Positions 55,858-63,603 of a stretch of 64,000 bases of DNA are shown here, in pieces (position 1 is the first letter of the stretch; every line of letters begins with the position of its first letter). This DNA is from Xenophilus arseniciresistens (GTDB lineage: Bacteria > Pseudomonadota > Gammaproteobacteria > Burkholderiales > Burkholderiaceae_C): assembly GCF_028023875.1 (NCBI RefSeq), contig NZ_JAQIPB010000001.1:930001-994000 (forward strand), given 5' to 3'. The notes under the pieces were generated by a model. It ran no database searches and had not been told where the DNA came from. It was given only the letters and a program-made list of their open reading frames with translations. A program made the position numbers and the translations under genes.

Positions 55858-55867
55858 GGACCCGGCC

Positions 55868-57865
55868 ATGACCCTGCACCAGATCACCCCCGTGGCCTCC
55901 CAGCGCAGCACGCTGCGCGAAGAGCGTCATCCCAACTCGGTCACCGCACCGCCCATCAACCGTGGCTCCATGACGCCCCGCCCCTGGCGCGGCTTCTGGA
56001 ACAGCCTGGGTACCGCTGCCCTCCTGAAGATGGGCGCCGGCAACAAGCACGACGCCGTGCCCGGCCAGCAGTTCCCGCAGCAGGCATGGCAGCGCGCCGC
56101 CAAGCAGCGCCGCGCCATCTTCACGCTGCTGGCCGTGCTCAGCACGGTGCTGGCTTCCACGCTGTTCGCGCAGGTGCAGCCCAACTACGACAACAAGCTG
56201 CTGGAATGGGGCCAGATCGCCCTGTACGGCCTGCTGTCGGGCTGGGTGGTGACCGGTTTCGTCACCGCACTGATGGGCTTTTATGTCTCCGTGCGCGGCG
56301 ACAAGCACGCCCTGTCGGCCAAGCAGGTGGCAGACCACCCGATGAACCCCGATGCGCGCACCGCCATCGTGATGCCCATCTGCAACGAGGACGTCTCCAC
56401 GGTGTTCGCCGGCCTGCGCGCCACCTGCGAATCCGTGGCCAACACGGGCCACGCGCAAAAGTTCGACGTGTTCGTGCTGTCCGACAGCTACAACCCCGAG
56501 ATCGCCAAGGCCGAGCGTGCCGCCTGGGAAGAGCTTCGTGCCGCGCTGGCCGAGCATCTGAACCAGCCACAGGTCGAGGTCTACTACCGCCTGCGCACCC
56601 GCCGCACGCACCGCAAGGCCGGCAACGTGGCCGACTTCTGCCGCCGCTGGGGCAAGGACTACCGCTACATGGTCGTGCTCGACGCCGACTCCGTGATGAG
56701 CGGCGAATGCCTGGTGAACATGGTCAAGCTGATGGAAGCCAACCCCTCGGCCGGCATCATTCAGACTGCCACCCAGGCCATCGGCCACGTGACCCTGCAC
56801 GCTCGCGCCCAGCAGTTCGGCGCCCGCGTGACGGGCCGCCTGTTCACCCTGGGCATGCAGTTCTGGCAGCTGGGTGAATCGCACTTCTTCGGCCACAACG
56901 CCATCATCCGCGTCGAGCCCTTCATGAAGCATTGCGCGCTGGCCCCCATCAAGGGCACGGGCGGCATGTCCGGCGGCATCATGAGCCACGACTTCGTCGA
57001 GGCCGCCCTGATGCGCCGCGCCGGCTACCACGTGTGGCTGGTGTCCGACCTGGTCGGCAGCTACGAGCAGCAACCGCCGGACCTGCTGGCCGAGCTGCAG
57101 CGTGACCGCCGCTGGTGCCAGGGCAACCTGCAGAACGCCCGCCTGATGGCCGAGCCCGGCATCGCCCCGGTGCACCGCGCCATGTTCGTGACCGGCACCA
57201 TGGCCTATGTCTCCGCGCCGCTGTGGCTGGCCTTCCTCACGCTGGGCACCGCGCTGTGGCTGTCGGGCTCGAGCCTGATCTCGCACTGGATGGTGATGCC
57301 CATGGAACTGGCCGCGCTGTGGCTGTGGACCCTGTGCCTGCTGTTCCTGCCCCGCGTGCTGGGCCTGGCGGCCGTGCTGATGAAGGGCGAACAGAAGCAG
57401 TACGGTGGCGTGGGCGCCCTGCTCAAGAGCGCGGTGCTGGAAGCCGGCATGGCCATCGTGCAGGCCCCGGTTCGCATGCTGGCCCACTCGCTGTTCGTGG
57501 TGGTGGCGCTCACCGGCATCAAGCTGGACTGGAAGTCGCCTCCGCGGGAAGCCGCTGCCGTGCCGTGGCGTGAAGCCGCCGCCCGCCTGCTGCCGATGAG
57601 CGGCGTGATCGCTGCTCTGGCACTGGGTGTGGCCGCCATCGACGCCAGCGCGCTGATGTGGCTGCTGCCGGTGGGCCTGCCGCTGCTGCTGGCCATCCCG
57701 ATGGCCGTGATCACCAGCCAGATCGCGCTGGGCACGCAGATGCGTGAGCGCAGCTACCTGCTGATTCCCGAGGAATCGCGTTCGCCCGCCGTGCTGCGCC
57801 GCGCCTGGATGCACGCCGACCGCCTGAGCGCCGCCAACGACGCGCGCATGCTGGCTGCGGCCTGA
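55868..57865 (+). CDS. opgH: Glucans biosynthesis glucosyltransferase H
   Basis: OpgH (MdoH) is an inner-membrane GT2 enzyme that polymerises glucose from UDP-glucose for osmoregulated periplasmic glucans. It has 665 residues from ATG 55868 (GAGG upstream), shorter than E. coli OpgH (847). Two N-terminal helices, the GT2 core (TAIVMPICNED, VVLDADSVMSG, and QRDRRW near residue 411, the Q-x-x-RW motif) and several C-terminal helices (about 430-640) are visible. No opgG is present in the window. A sigma-54 promoter lies upstream. Confidence 0.94.
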   Translation: MTLHQITPVASQRSTLREERHPNSVTAPPINRGSMTPRPWRGFWNSLGTAALLKMGAGNKHDAVPGQQFPQQAWQRAAKQRRAIFTLLAVLSTVLASTLFAQVQPNYDNKLLEWGQIALYGLLSGWVVTGFVTALMGFYVSVRGDKHALSAKQVADHPMNPDARTAIVMPICNEDVSTVFAGLRATCESVANTGHAQKFDVFVLSDSYNPEIAKAERAAWEELRAALAEHLNQPQVEVYYRLRTRRTHRKAGNVADFCRRWGKDYRYMVVLDADSVMSGECLVNMVKLMEANPSAGIIQTATQAIGHVTLHARAQQFGARVTGRLFTLGMQFWQLGESHFFGHNAIIRVEPFMKHCALAPIKGTGGMSGGIMSHDFVEAALMRRAGYHVWLVSDLVGSYEQQPPDLLAELQRDRRWCQGNLQNARLMAEPGIAPVHRAMFVTGTMAYVSAPLWLAFLTLGTALWLSGSSLISHWMVMPMELAALWLWTLCLLFLPRVLGLAAVLMKGEQKQYGGVGALLKSAVLEAGMAIVQAPVRMLAHSLFVVVALTGIKLDWKSPPREAAAVPWREAAARLLPMSGVIAALALGVAAIDASALMWLLPVGLPLLLAIPMAVITSQIALGTQMRERSYLLIPEESRSPAVLRRAWMHADRLSAANDARMLAAA

Positions 57866-57890
57866 GCCCCACAACGGCTCCCAAAGAAGA

Positions 57891-57913
57891 AACCCGCCGC
57901 TGGCGGGTTTTTT
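57891..57913. terminator. Bidirectional intrinsic terminator after opgH
   Basis: AACCCGCC (57891-57898) and GGCGGGTT (57902-57909) flank the loop GCT. On the plus strand a T-run continues to 57913; on the minus strand TTTCTTCTTT follows. It serves opgH and the convergent kinase gene that ends at 57930. Confidence 0.88.
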
Positions 57914-57929
57914 CATGGGCGCTGCGTTT

Positions 57930-59231
57930 TCAGGAGCCGTGCAACAGCCGCTCGAACAAGTCGGGCGCGCCCATCTGGCCGCCCTTGAGGGCGATCTCCA
58001 GTCCGTCGAGTTGCGCATCGTCGCTGTGCAGCCGGCACAGCGAGACGCCCGTGGACACCACCGCCCGGTACGACAGGCCCCAGGCGTCGAGCGCCTGCAC
58101 GGCGTGGCTGGAAGTGTCGCCGCCCGCCACGCCCACGCGCCGCACATCCGGCGCTTGCTGCAACACGGCGCGCAGCAGCCGGCCGCCAGCCAAAGCAAGC
58201 TCGCGCCCGCTCACGCCCGTGTCGGCCGCGGGTGATTGGCCTGGCCGCACAGTGCAGGCCAGCACATGGCGCCCAGCCTGCAGGCGCGCGGCCATGTCAG
58301 CCGCCTGCGTTTGCAGGAAGGCGGCGTCGGTGCACAGCGCCTGCGGGTCGACCCAGACCTGTTCAAAGGATTGCGCGGCCGCCACCTGCGCGGCCGTCAC
58401 GGGGGAGAGGCTGCCGGCCATCGCAAACACTGGTGAAGTGGCGGGCGCAAGCGCTTGCGCGGTGGGCGTGTGCTGCACCAGCTGAGGCGCAAGCGCCTGC
58501 ACCACGCTGCTTGCGCCAGCCGCCAGCACGGGCGCCTGCTGCGCCGCGCGCCACAGCAGCGCACCGATGCGCTGCAAGTCCTCGTTGTCTCGCACGTCGA
58601 AGAGCAGGCCGTCGGCATGGGCAGCTGCGTCCCAGGCTTGCGTCAGCGCAGCCCCTTCGCCCGTGTGCAGCAGCCAGGGCGCGAGTCGCAGATCGTGCAG
58701 GCCCTGCGCGCCCAGGTGGCGCCGAAGGTCCGCCTCGTGCATGGGCGTGACCGGGTGGCGGCTCATGGTCGGGTGGCGGTCGATGCGAAAGACCTCGCCC
58801 GTGCTGCCCGCGCGTGCATAGAGGTTGCCGAACAGGCAATAGCGACCCAGGTCCGGCTGGCCGCCGACGAGGGCCGTGCGCGTGCCGGCCGGCAGACCCG
58901 CGCGCAAGGTCTGAAGCGCCACGCCGATGCTGCCCACTTCGGGGGCGCTGTCGAAGGTGGAGCACAGCTTGTAGTGCAGCACGCGCGCACCCAGGCGCGC
59001 AAAGAGCTGCGCGATGGGCTGCAGCTCGGCCTGCATCTCGGCCAGGCTCATCGCGCGCGCTGCGCCGGCCACGCCCACGCAATCCAGCGCGCCGGCCGCC
59101 TGCAGTTGGGCCGCATCGGGCAGGCGCAGGAACAGCAGCGCACGCAGGCCGGCGCGCGCGGCCGTGCCCAGCGTGTCGGTGGCGCCTGTGAAGTCGTCGC
59201 CGTAGTAGAGGATGGCGGGCGCGTCCGGCAT
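57930..59231 (-). CDS. oiaK: Four-carbon acid sugar kinase family protein (DUF1537), OiaK-like
   Basis: This 433-residue kinase of the DUF1537 family starts at ATG 59231, giving AILYYGDDFTGATDTLG (residues 6-22), the N-terminal substrate-domain hallmark. The C-terminal nucleotide-binding domain has VGVAGGDTSSHAVQAL. It begins 10 bp after the RuBisCO-like gene. In described pathways a DUF1537 kinase with a RuBisCO-like partner is 3-oxo-isoapionate kinase (OiaK); the exact substrate here is inferred from that pairing. Confidence 0.82.
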   Translation of the reverse strand: MPDAPAILYYGDDFTGATDTLGTAARAGLRALLFLRLPDAAQLQAAGALDCVGVAGAARAMSLAEMQAELQPIAQLFARLGARVLHYKLCSTFDSAPEVGSIGVALQTLRAGLPAGTRTALVGGQPDLGRYCLFGNLYARAGSTGEVFRIDRHPTMSRHPVTPMHEADLRRHLGAQGLHDLRLAPWLLHTGEGAALTQAWDAAAHADGLLFDVRDNEDLQRIGALLWRAAQQAPVLAAGASSVVQALAPQLVQHTPTAQALAPATSPVFAMAGSLSPVTAAQVAAAQSFEQVWVDPQALCTDAAFLQTQAADMAARLQAGRHVLACTVRPGQSPAADTGVSGRELALAGGRLLRAVLQQAPDVRRVGVAGGDTSSHAVQALDAWGLSYRAVVSTGVSLCRLHSDDAQLDGLEIALKGGQMGAPDLFERLLHGS

Positions 59232-59241
59232 GTCGTGGCCT

Positions 59242-60510
59242 TCAGCCCCGGCCGAAGAAGGCCAGTGCCTGCGCCAGTTCGGCATGCCGGGCCGCCGCCT
59301 GCTGCAGCGACTGGCCTGCGCGCACCGCGGCCCAGGCCTGGCGGATGCTGGCCACGCCCGCTGCCGCGCCGCCAGGGTGCGCCAGGATGCCGCCGCCCGA
59401 CATGAACAGCAGGTCGTCGCGCTGCACCGCGGCCCAGGTGGCCGGCACGGTGCCTGCCCACTGGCCCGAAGAGAAGGCCGGCATCACGGTGTCGTCCAGG
59501 CCCTCGGCCAAGGGCGTGTAGCAATCGCGCGCGCCTTCGATCACTTCGACATCGGACTGCGAGAACTTGCCTTCCAGGCCATGCACATGCATGTGGTCCA
59601 CGCCGGCCAGGCGCCACAGCACCTGGTAGGCCTGGTAGCCCATGCCCAAGAGCGGGTGGCGCGACAGCGCGCCGAAACCGTTGCGGTGGCCGTGCAGCGC
59701 CAGCGGCGTGTGGCGGCGCAGCGCCTGGATGGCCGAATAGCCGCACCAGTTGAGGCTGGCCATCACGCAGCTGCCGCCTTCGCGCTGCACCAGGTCGGCA
59801 TGGCGGCGCATCGCATCCACCTCGTCCGTGATGTTGAAGGCCACCATCACATGCTTGCCGGTGCGCTGCTGGTGCTCGCGCACCACGGCCATCACGGCGG
59901 GCACGCGCTGCGCCAGCGGCGCGTGGTCGGGGTCGGCACAGACCTCGTCGTCCTTGATGAAGTCCACGCCGGCCGCGCACAGGCGGCCCACCAGTTCGGC
60001 TGTCTGCGCGGCCGAGAAACCCACGTTGGGCTTGATGATGGTGCCCACCAGCGCGCCGCTGGCCACGCCCGTGGCCGCGCGCGTGCCGGCGATGCCCTGG
60101 CGCGGAAGCTCGAAGCGCTGGCGGTAGGCGGCCGGCACCTGCAGCGTCTCCAGCCGCATGCCCGTGCTTTCGCCCAGGTCGTAGAGGTTGCCGGCCACGG
60201 TGGCGGCCAGGGTGGGCAGGTTGGCGCCGATGTTCGCGACCGGGAAGGACAGGTGCACGCGCGCGCGCTGCCACGGGCCGGGGTTGCCCTGGCGCTCCAG
60301 CAGCGCGTTGGGCAGGCTGGGTGCGGCCACCGCTTCCAGCAGCTCGATGCGCTCCACGTTCGCGCGGGCCCGTGCACGCAGTGCGTCGGTCTCGCCTTCC
60401 ACGCGCTTGAAGGTGCCGCAGGACTGCTCGCCCGCCATCACCTCGGCCACGGCCTCGGGCGCGAGCGGGGTTTCGATCAGGTAGCTGGCGTGAATGCGTG
60501 TTGAATCCAT
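59242..60510 (-). CDS. oiaX: RuBisCO-like protein, OiaX-like
   Basis: This 422-residue form IV RuBisCO homologue has an N-terminal domain (about 1-125) and a barrel domain. Aligned by eye to spinach RuBisCO: Lys160 = K175, Asn162 = K177, carbamylated Lys186 with Asp188/Glu189 (FIKDDE) = K201/D203/E204, His275-Arg276 = H294-R295, His308 = H327, loop-6 Lys315 = K334, and SGGG = G403/G404. The described OiaX is a transcarboxylase/hydrolase giving 3-phosphoglycerate and glycolate. The start ATG 60510 is chosen. Confidence 0.87.
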   Translation of the reverse strand: MDSTRIHASYLIETPLAPEAVAEVMAGEQSCGTFKRVEGETDALRARARANVERIELLEAVAAPSLPNALLERQGNPGPWQRARVHLSFPVANIGANLPTLAATVAGNLYDLGESTGMRLETLQVPAAYRQRFELPRQGIAGTRAATGVASGALVGTIIKPNVGFSAAQTAELVGRLCAAGVDFIKDDEVCADPDHAPLAQRVPAVMAVVREHQQRTGKHVMVAFNITDEVDAMRRHADLVQREGGSCVMASLNWCGYSAIQALRRHTPLALHGHRNGFGALSRHPLLGMGYQAYQVLWRLAGVDHMHVHGLEGKFSQSDVEVIEGARDCYTPLAEGLDDTVMPAFSSGQWAGTVPATWAAVQRDDLLFMSGGGILAHPGGAAAGVASIRQAWAAVRAGQSLQQAAARHAELAQALAFFGRG

Positions 60511-60617
60511 CTTGCTCTTTCGAATGCCCATGAAGTGCGGCCACCGAGCCCGGTTGGCGCGCACCGCGATGCCCTCAGGGCACCCACGGAACGGGCTTTG
60601 CCCGGCCGTCGGGTGCG

Positions 60618-60655
60618 CCCCCTTCGCGCAGCAGAAGGGGGAGCCGCGAAGCGGC
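60618..60655. repeat. Double-hairpin intergenic repeat
   Basis: CCCCCTT (60618-60624) pairs with AAGGGGG (60635-60641), and GCCGC (60643-60647) pairs with GCGGC (60651-60655) around GAA. From memory, very similar double hairpins recur between genes in Comamonadaceae. It lies in the 160-bp space between the VOC and RuBisCO-like genes. Confidence 0.6.
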
Positions 60656-60670
60656 CTGGGGGTTGCCCTC

Positions 60671-61213
60671 TTAAATCTTGCTCAGGTCGGGGAAGGGGCG
60701 GACCGGGGCGGTCTTGCCGTCCCACGTTTCAGACTCCGCACGGATCAGGTCGAACATGCGGCCCTTGGGGCCGGCCACTTCCGACAGCTCGATCACGGTG
60801 CCGGGGTGGTACTCGGTGTCGAAGTAGACAAAGCGGCCGCGCTCGCCCACCTCGCCGCTCATCACGGGCTTGAAGCCTTCCTTGAGCAGGCGCGCCAGGT
60901 CGGCGTCGTAGTCGCTGGTCCAGTAGGCGACGTGCTGCAGCCCGGTGCGGCCGGCCTGCAGGAAATCGCGGTACATCGAGGGCACGTCGTTGCGCGTCTG
61001 GATCAGCTCGACCTGCACATAGCCCGAGTTGGCCAGCGCGACCGAGTTGTGCGGCTCGTGCTTCTCGCCGCGGTATTCGTAGTTCACGATGGGCACGCGC
61101 GGGTTGTAGAACCAGGGGCCCACGCCCAGCGTGCGGCTCCAGTAGTCCATCGCGGCTTCGATGTCGTGGACCACATAGCCCAGTTGGCGGATGGCGCCGA
61201 AATGACGGCTCAT
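60671..61213 (-). CDS. VOC (glyoxalase/dioxygenase) superfamily protein
   Basis: This 180-residue protein starts at ATG 61213 with AAGGAAA upstream. The VOC fold is clear from IRQLGYVVHDIEAAMDYWSRTLGVGPW and HVAYWTSDYDADLARLLKEG, with a metal-type Glu in GTVIELSEV. Members act as isomerases, lyases or dioxygenases on small acids. It lies between the transporter and the RuBisCO-like gene, so it may process the imported compound. Exact reaction unknown. Confidence 0.82.
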   Translation of the reverse strand: MSRHFGAIRQLGYVVHDIEAAMDYWSRTLGVGPWFYNPRVPIVNYEYRGEKHEPHNSVALANSGYVQVELIQTRNDVPSMYRDFLQAGRTGLQHVAYWTSDYDADLARLLKEGFKPVMSGEVGERGRFVYFDTEYHPGTVIELSEVAGPKGRMFDLIRAESETWDGKTAPVRPFPDLSKI

Positions 61214-61283
61214 GAGAGATTTCCTTGTGTGAATGGGTCGATCCGCCTGCGCCTTGCCGCCGCGCGGGCGCAGCAGCGCCCTG

Positions 61284-61317
61284 CCCGCATGCCCGAAGGC
61301 ATGCAGGTGCATGCGGG
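61284..61317 (-). other. Strong hairpin after the binding-protein gene
   Basis: CCCGCATGC (61284-61292) pairs with GCATGCGGG (61309-61317); an alternative inner pairing GCATGCC/GGCATGC (61287-61293, 61298-61304) excludes it. No T-run follows. Such hairpins often stabilise binding-protein mRNA inside transporter operons. Confidence 0.55.
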
Positions 61318-61345
61318 AAGAAAGAGAAGAGCGGACCGGCGGGGT

Positions 61346-62140
61346 TTACTTGGCGCCGTCGACGATTTCCTTCGGGATCGGAACGCCGGCGTGCTTGACG
61401 TGGATGGCGTTGAGCTTGCCGTTGGCCAGGTTGGTCTTGATCCAGCCATTGACCCAGCCTTGCAGCTCGGGCTGGTTCTTGCGCATGGCCACGCCCAGCT
61501 GGTAGGACTGGAGGATGAACTTCACCTCGAACTCGCGCTGCGGACTGCGCTTGGCAATGGCCGCGATGATCGGCGGCGTGATGGCCACGATGTCGGTCTG
61601 GCCGCTGGCGGCTGCGGTGATGGAAGCGGCTTCATCGTCGAAGCGCACCACCTTGGCCTGCGGCGCGCGCTCGGTCACGATCTTGTCCTGCGGGCCGCCG
61701 CGCGTGACAGCCACGCTCTTGCCGGCCAGGTCCTCGATGCTGCTGATCTTCAGGCTCTTGGGCGCGCCCACGGCAGCCTGGATGGCGCCATAGGGAATGG
61801 AGAAGTCCACGGCCTTCTGGCGCTCGGGCGTGATCGAGAGCGAGGAGATGATCAGGTCGGCCTTGTTCGACAGCAGGTTCGGAATGCGCGCCGAGTTGGT
61901 CGTGTTCACGATCTCCAGCTGCACGCCCAGGTCCTTGGCCAGCAGCTGCGCGGCTTCCACGTCGGAGCCGGCGGGCGCCATCTTGTCGTCCACGTAGCCA
62001 TAGAAGGGCGCGCTCAGGTCGATGCCGATGCGGATCTTGCCGGCGGCCTTGATGTCGGCCAGCTCGGCCATGGCCGGCAGGCACAGCGCGCCCACGGTGG
62101 CGGCCAGCAGCGTGCGGCGGAGGATGCGGGAAGCGGTCAT
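61346..62140 (-). CDS. ABC transporter binding protein, polar amino acid (PAAT) family
   Basis: This 264-residue periplasmic protein has a signal peptide (about 1-25, ending CLPAMA). It belongs to the SBP_bac_3 family: ADIKAAGKIRIGIDLSAPFYGYVD, LLAKDLGVQLEIVNTTNSARIPNLLSNKADLIISSLSITPERQKAVDFS. The start ATG 62140 has AGGAG upstream. Relatives bind amino acids, but those linked to other catabolic genes can take organic acids. Confidence 0.9.
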   Translation of the reverse strand: MTASRILRRTLLAATVGALCLPAMAELADIKAAGKIRIGIDLSAPFYGYVDDKMAPAGSDVEAAQLLAKDLGVQLEIVNTTNSARIPNLLSNKADLIISSLSITPERQKAVDFSIPYGAIQAAVGAPKSLKISSIEDLAGKSVAVTRGGPQDKIVTERAPQAKVVRFDDEAASITAAASGQTDIVAITPPIIAAIAKRSPQREFEVKFILQSYQLGVAMRKNQPELQGWVNGWIKTNLANGKLNAIHVKHAGVPIPKEIVDGAK

Positions 62141-62179
62141 GCAGATGTCTCCTGGTGGTGTTCGATTCAAGAAAAGAGC

Positions 62180-62908
62180 TCAGAGGCCGTGCGAGAGGAA
62201 GTCGCGCAGTTCGGCGGTCTGCGGGTTACGCAGCATGTCGCCGGGGCCGGTCTCCCAGACCTTGCCCTCGTGCATGTAGATGATGGTGTCGGCCACGCGC
62301 GCGGCGAATTCCATTTCGTGCGTCACCAGCACCATGGTCATGCCGCCCTGGGCCAGCTGTTCGATCACGCGCAGCACCTCGCCCGTGAGCTGCGGGTCCA
62401 GCGCCGAGGTCACCTCGTCAAACAGCATCACCTGCGGCTGCATGGCCAGCGACCGTGCGATGGCCACGCGCTGCTGCTGGCCGCCGGAGAGCTGCTCCGG
62501 GTAGGCCTGCGCCTTGTCGGCCAGGCCCACCTGGACCAGCGTGCGCTGCGCGATCGCCTTGGCCTCGGCGCCCGCCAGGCCCTTGACGGCCTTGGGCGCG
62601 AGCGTGATGTTCTGCTCCACCGTCAGGTGCGGGAACAGGTTGTAGCTCTGGAACACGATGCCCACGTCCTGGCGCAGCTTGCGCAGGTCCACATCGGGCG
62701 AATGCACAGCATGGCCGCAGACCTTGATGCTGCCGCTGTCGATGACCTCGAGCCGGTCGATGCAGCGCAGCGCGGTGCTCTTGCCCGAGCCGCTCTTGCC
62801 GATGATGGCCACCACCTGGCCCTTGGGAATGGCGAAGGACACGCCGCGCAGCACATGGTTGCTGCCGAAGCGCTTGTGGACGTCCGTGAGTTCGACGATG
62901 GGATTCAT
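62180..62908 (-). CDS. ABC transporter ATPase, PAAT (GlnQ-like) family
   Basis: This 242-residue ATPase has Walker A GKSGSGKST, Q-loop QSYNLFPHLT, signature LSGGQQQRV, Walker B VMLFDEVTSALD and H-loop THEME. ATG 62908 is chosen (MNPIVELTDVHKRFG); ATG 62926 would add six residues and overlap the permease stop. It is part of the four-gene importer. Confidence 0.92.
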   Translation of the reverse strand: MNPIVELTDVHKRFGSNHVLRGVSFAIPKGQVVAIIGKSGSGKSTALRCIDRLEVIDSGSIKVCGHAVHSPDVDLRKLRQDVGIVFQSYNLFPHLTVEQNITLAPKAVKGLAGAEAKAIAQRTLVQVGLADKAQAYPEQLSGGQQQRVAIARSLAMQPQVMLFDEVTSALDPQLTGEVLRVIEQLAQGGMTMVLVTHEMEFAARVADTIIYMHEGKVWETGPGDMLRNPQTAELRDFLSHGL

Positions 62909-62922
62909 AGGGGCTTCTTGTC

Positions 62923-63603
62923 TCATGCCTCGTTCGCGGAAGGGGTGGCGCGGCTGCCGAAGTTCAGGCGCTGCTCCAGCCGGCGGCTCCAGCGCGACAG
63001 CGGATAGCACATGGCGAAGTACAGGACCGCGATCAGCACGTAGACCAGGAAGGGCTGGAAGATGGAGTTGTTGATGAGCTGGCCTGCGCGCACCAGCTCG
63101 ACGAAGCCGACGATGGACGCCAGCGAGGTGTTCTTGACGATCTGCACCATGAAGCCCACCGTGGGCGGCGTGGCGATGCGGATGGCCTGCGGCAGCACCA
63201 CCAGCCGCATGCGCTGGGTGCGCGACAGCGCCAGGCACTCGGCCGCCTCCCATTGCGTGCGCGGCACCGATTCGATGCAGCCGCGCCAGATCTCGCCCAT
63301 GTAGGCGCTGACGTAGACGATCATCGCGATGCTCGCGGCCACCAGGCCCGGCAGCTCCAGGCCCAGGATGGACAGGCCGAAGTAGCACACGAAAAGCACC
63401 ACCAGCAGCGGCGTGCCCTGGATCAGCTGGATCCAGCCGATGGCCAGCCAGCGCACGGCCTTCACGGGGCTGATGCGCGCCAGCGCGATCACGCCGCCGG
63501 CCAGCCCGCCGCCCACGAAGGCGATGACGGACAGGCAGATCGTCCACAGCGCGCCGACGAGCAGGAACTGCAGGTGATGGATGTTCAGGCCGCCGTCGAT
63601 CAT
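62923..63603 (-). CDS. ABC transporter permease, PAAT (HisM/GlnP) family
   Basis: This 226-residue permease has four or five membrane helices; the HisM-type motif GTPLLVVLFVCYFG and the EAA region EAAECLALSRTQRMRLVVLPQA are clear. Its ATG overlaps the stop of the other permease (ATGA). Confidence 0.92.
   Translation of the reverse strand: MIDGGLNIHHLQFLLVGALWTICLSVIAFVGGGLAGGVIALARISPVKAVRWLAIGWIQLIQGTPLLVVLFVCYFGLSILGLELPGLVAASIAMIVYVSAYMGEIWRGCIESVPRTQWEAAECLALSRTQRMRLVVLPQAIRIATPPTVGFMVQIVKNTSLASIVGFVELVRAGQLINNSIFQPFLVYVLIAVLYFAMCYPLSRWSRRLEQRLNFGSRATPSANEA

Noticed and set aside
55657-55860. Firm annotation as a GlmY-like sRNA gene
   Set aside because: The regulatory signals fit, but I see no GlmY-like sequence and no terminator before opgH, so I kept it only as an alternative.
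55805-58198. Antisense 797-codon open frame across opgH
   Set aside because: Low-complexity His/Gln/Arg shadow; opgH is a clear gene on the other strand.
60494-63007. Plus-strand 837-codon open frame across the transporter genes
   Set aside because: It is antisense to four well-recognised genes and has no domain that I can recognise.
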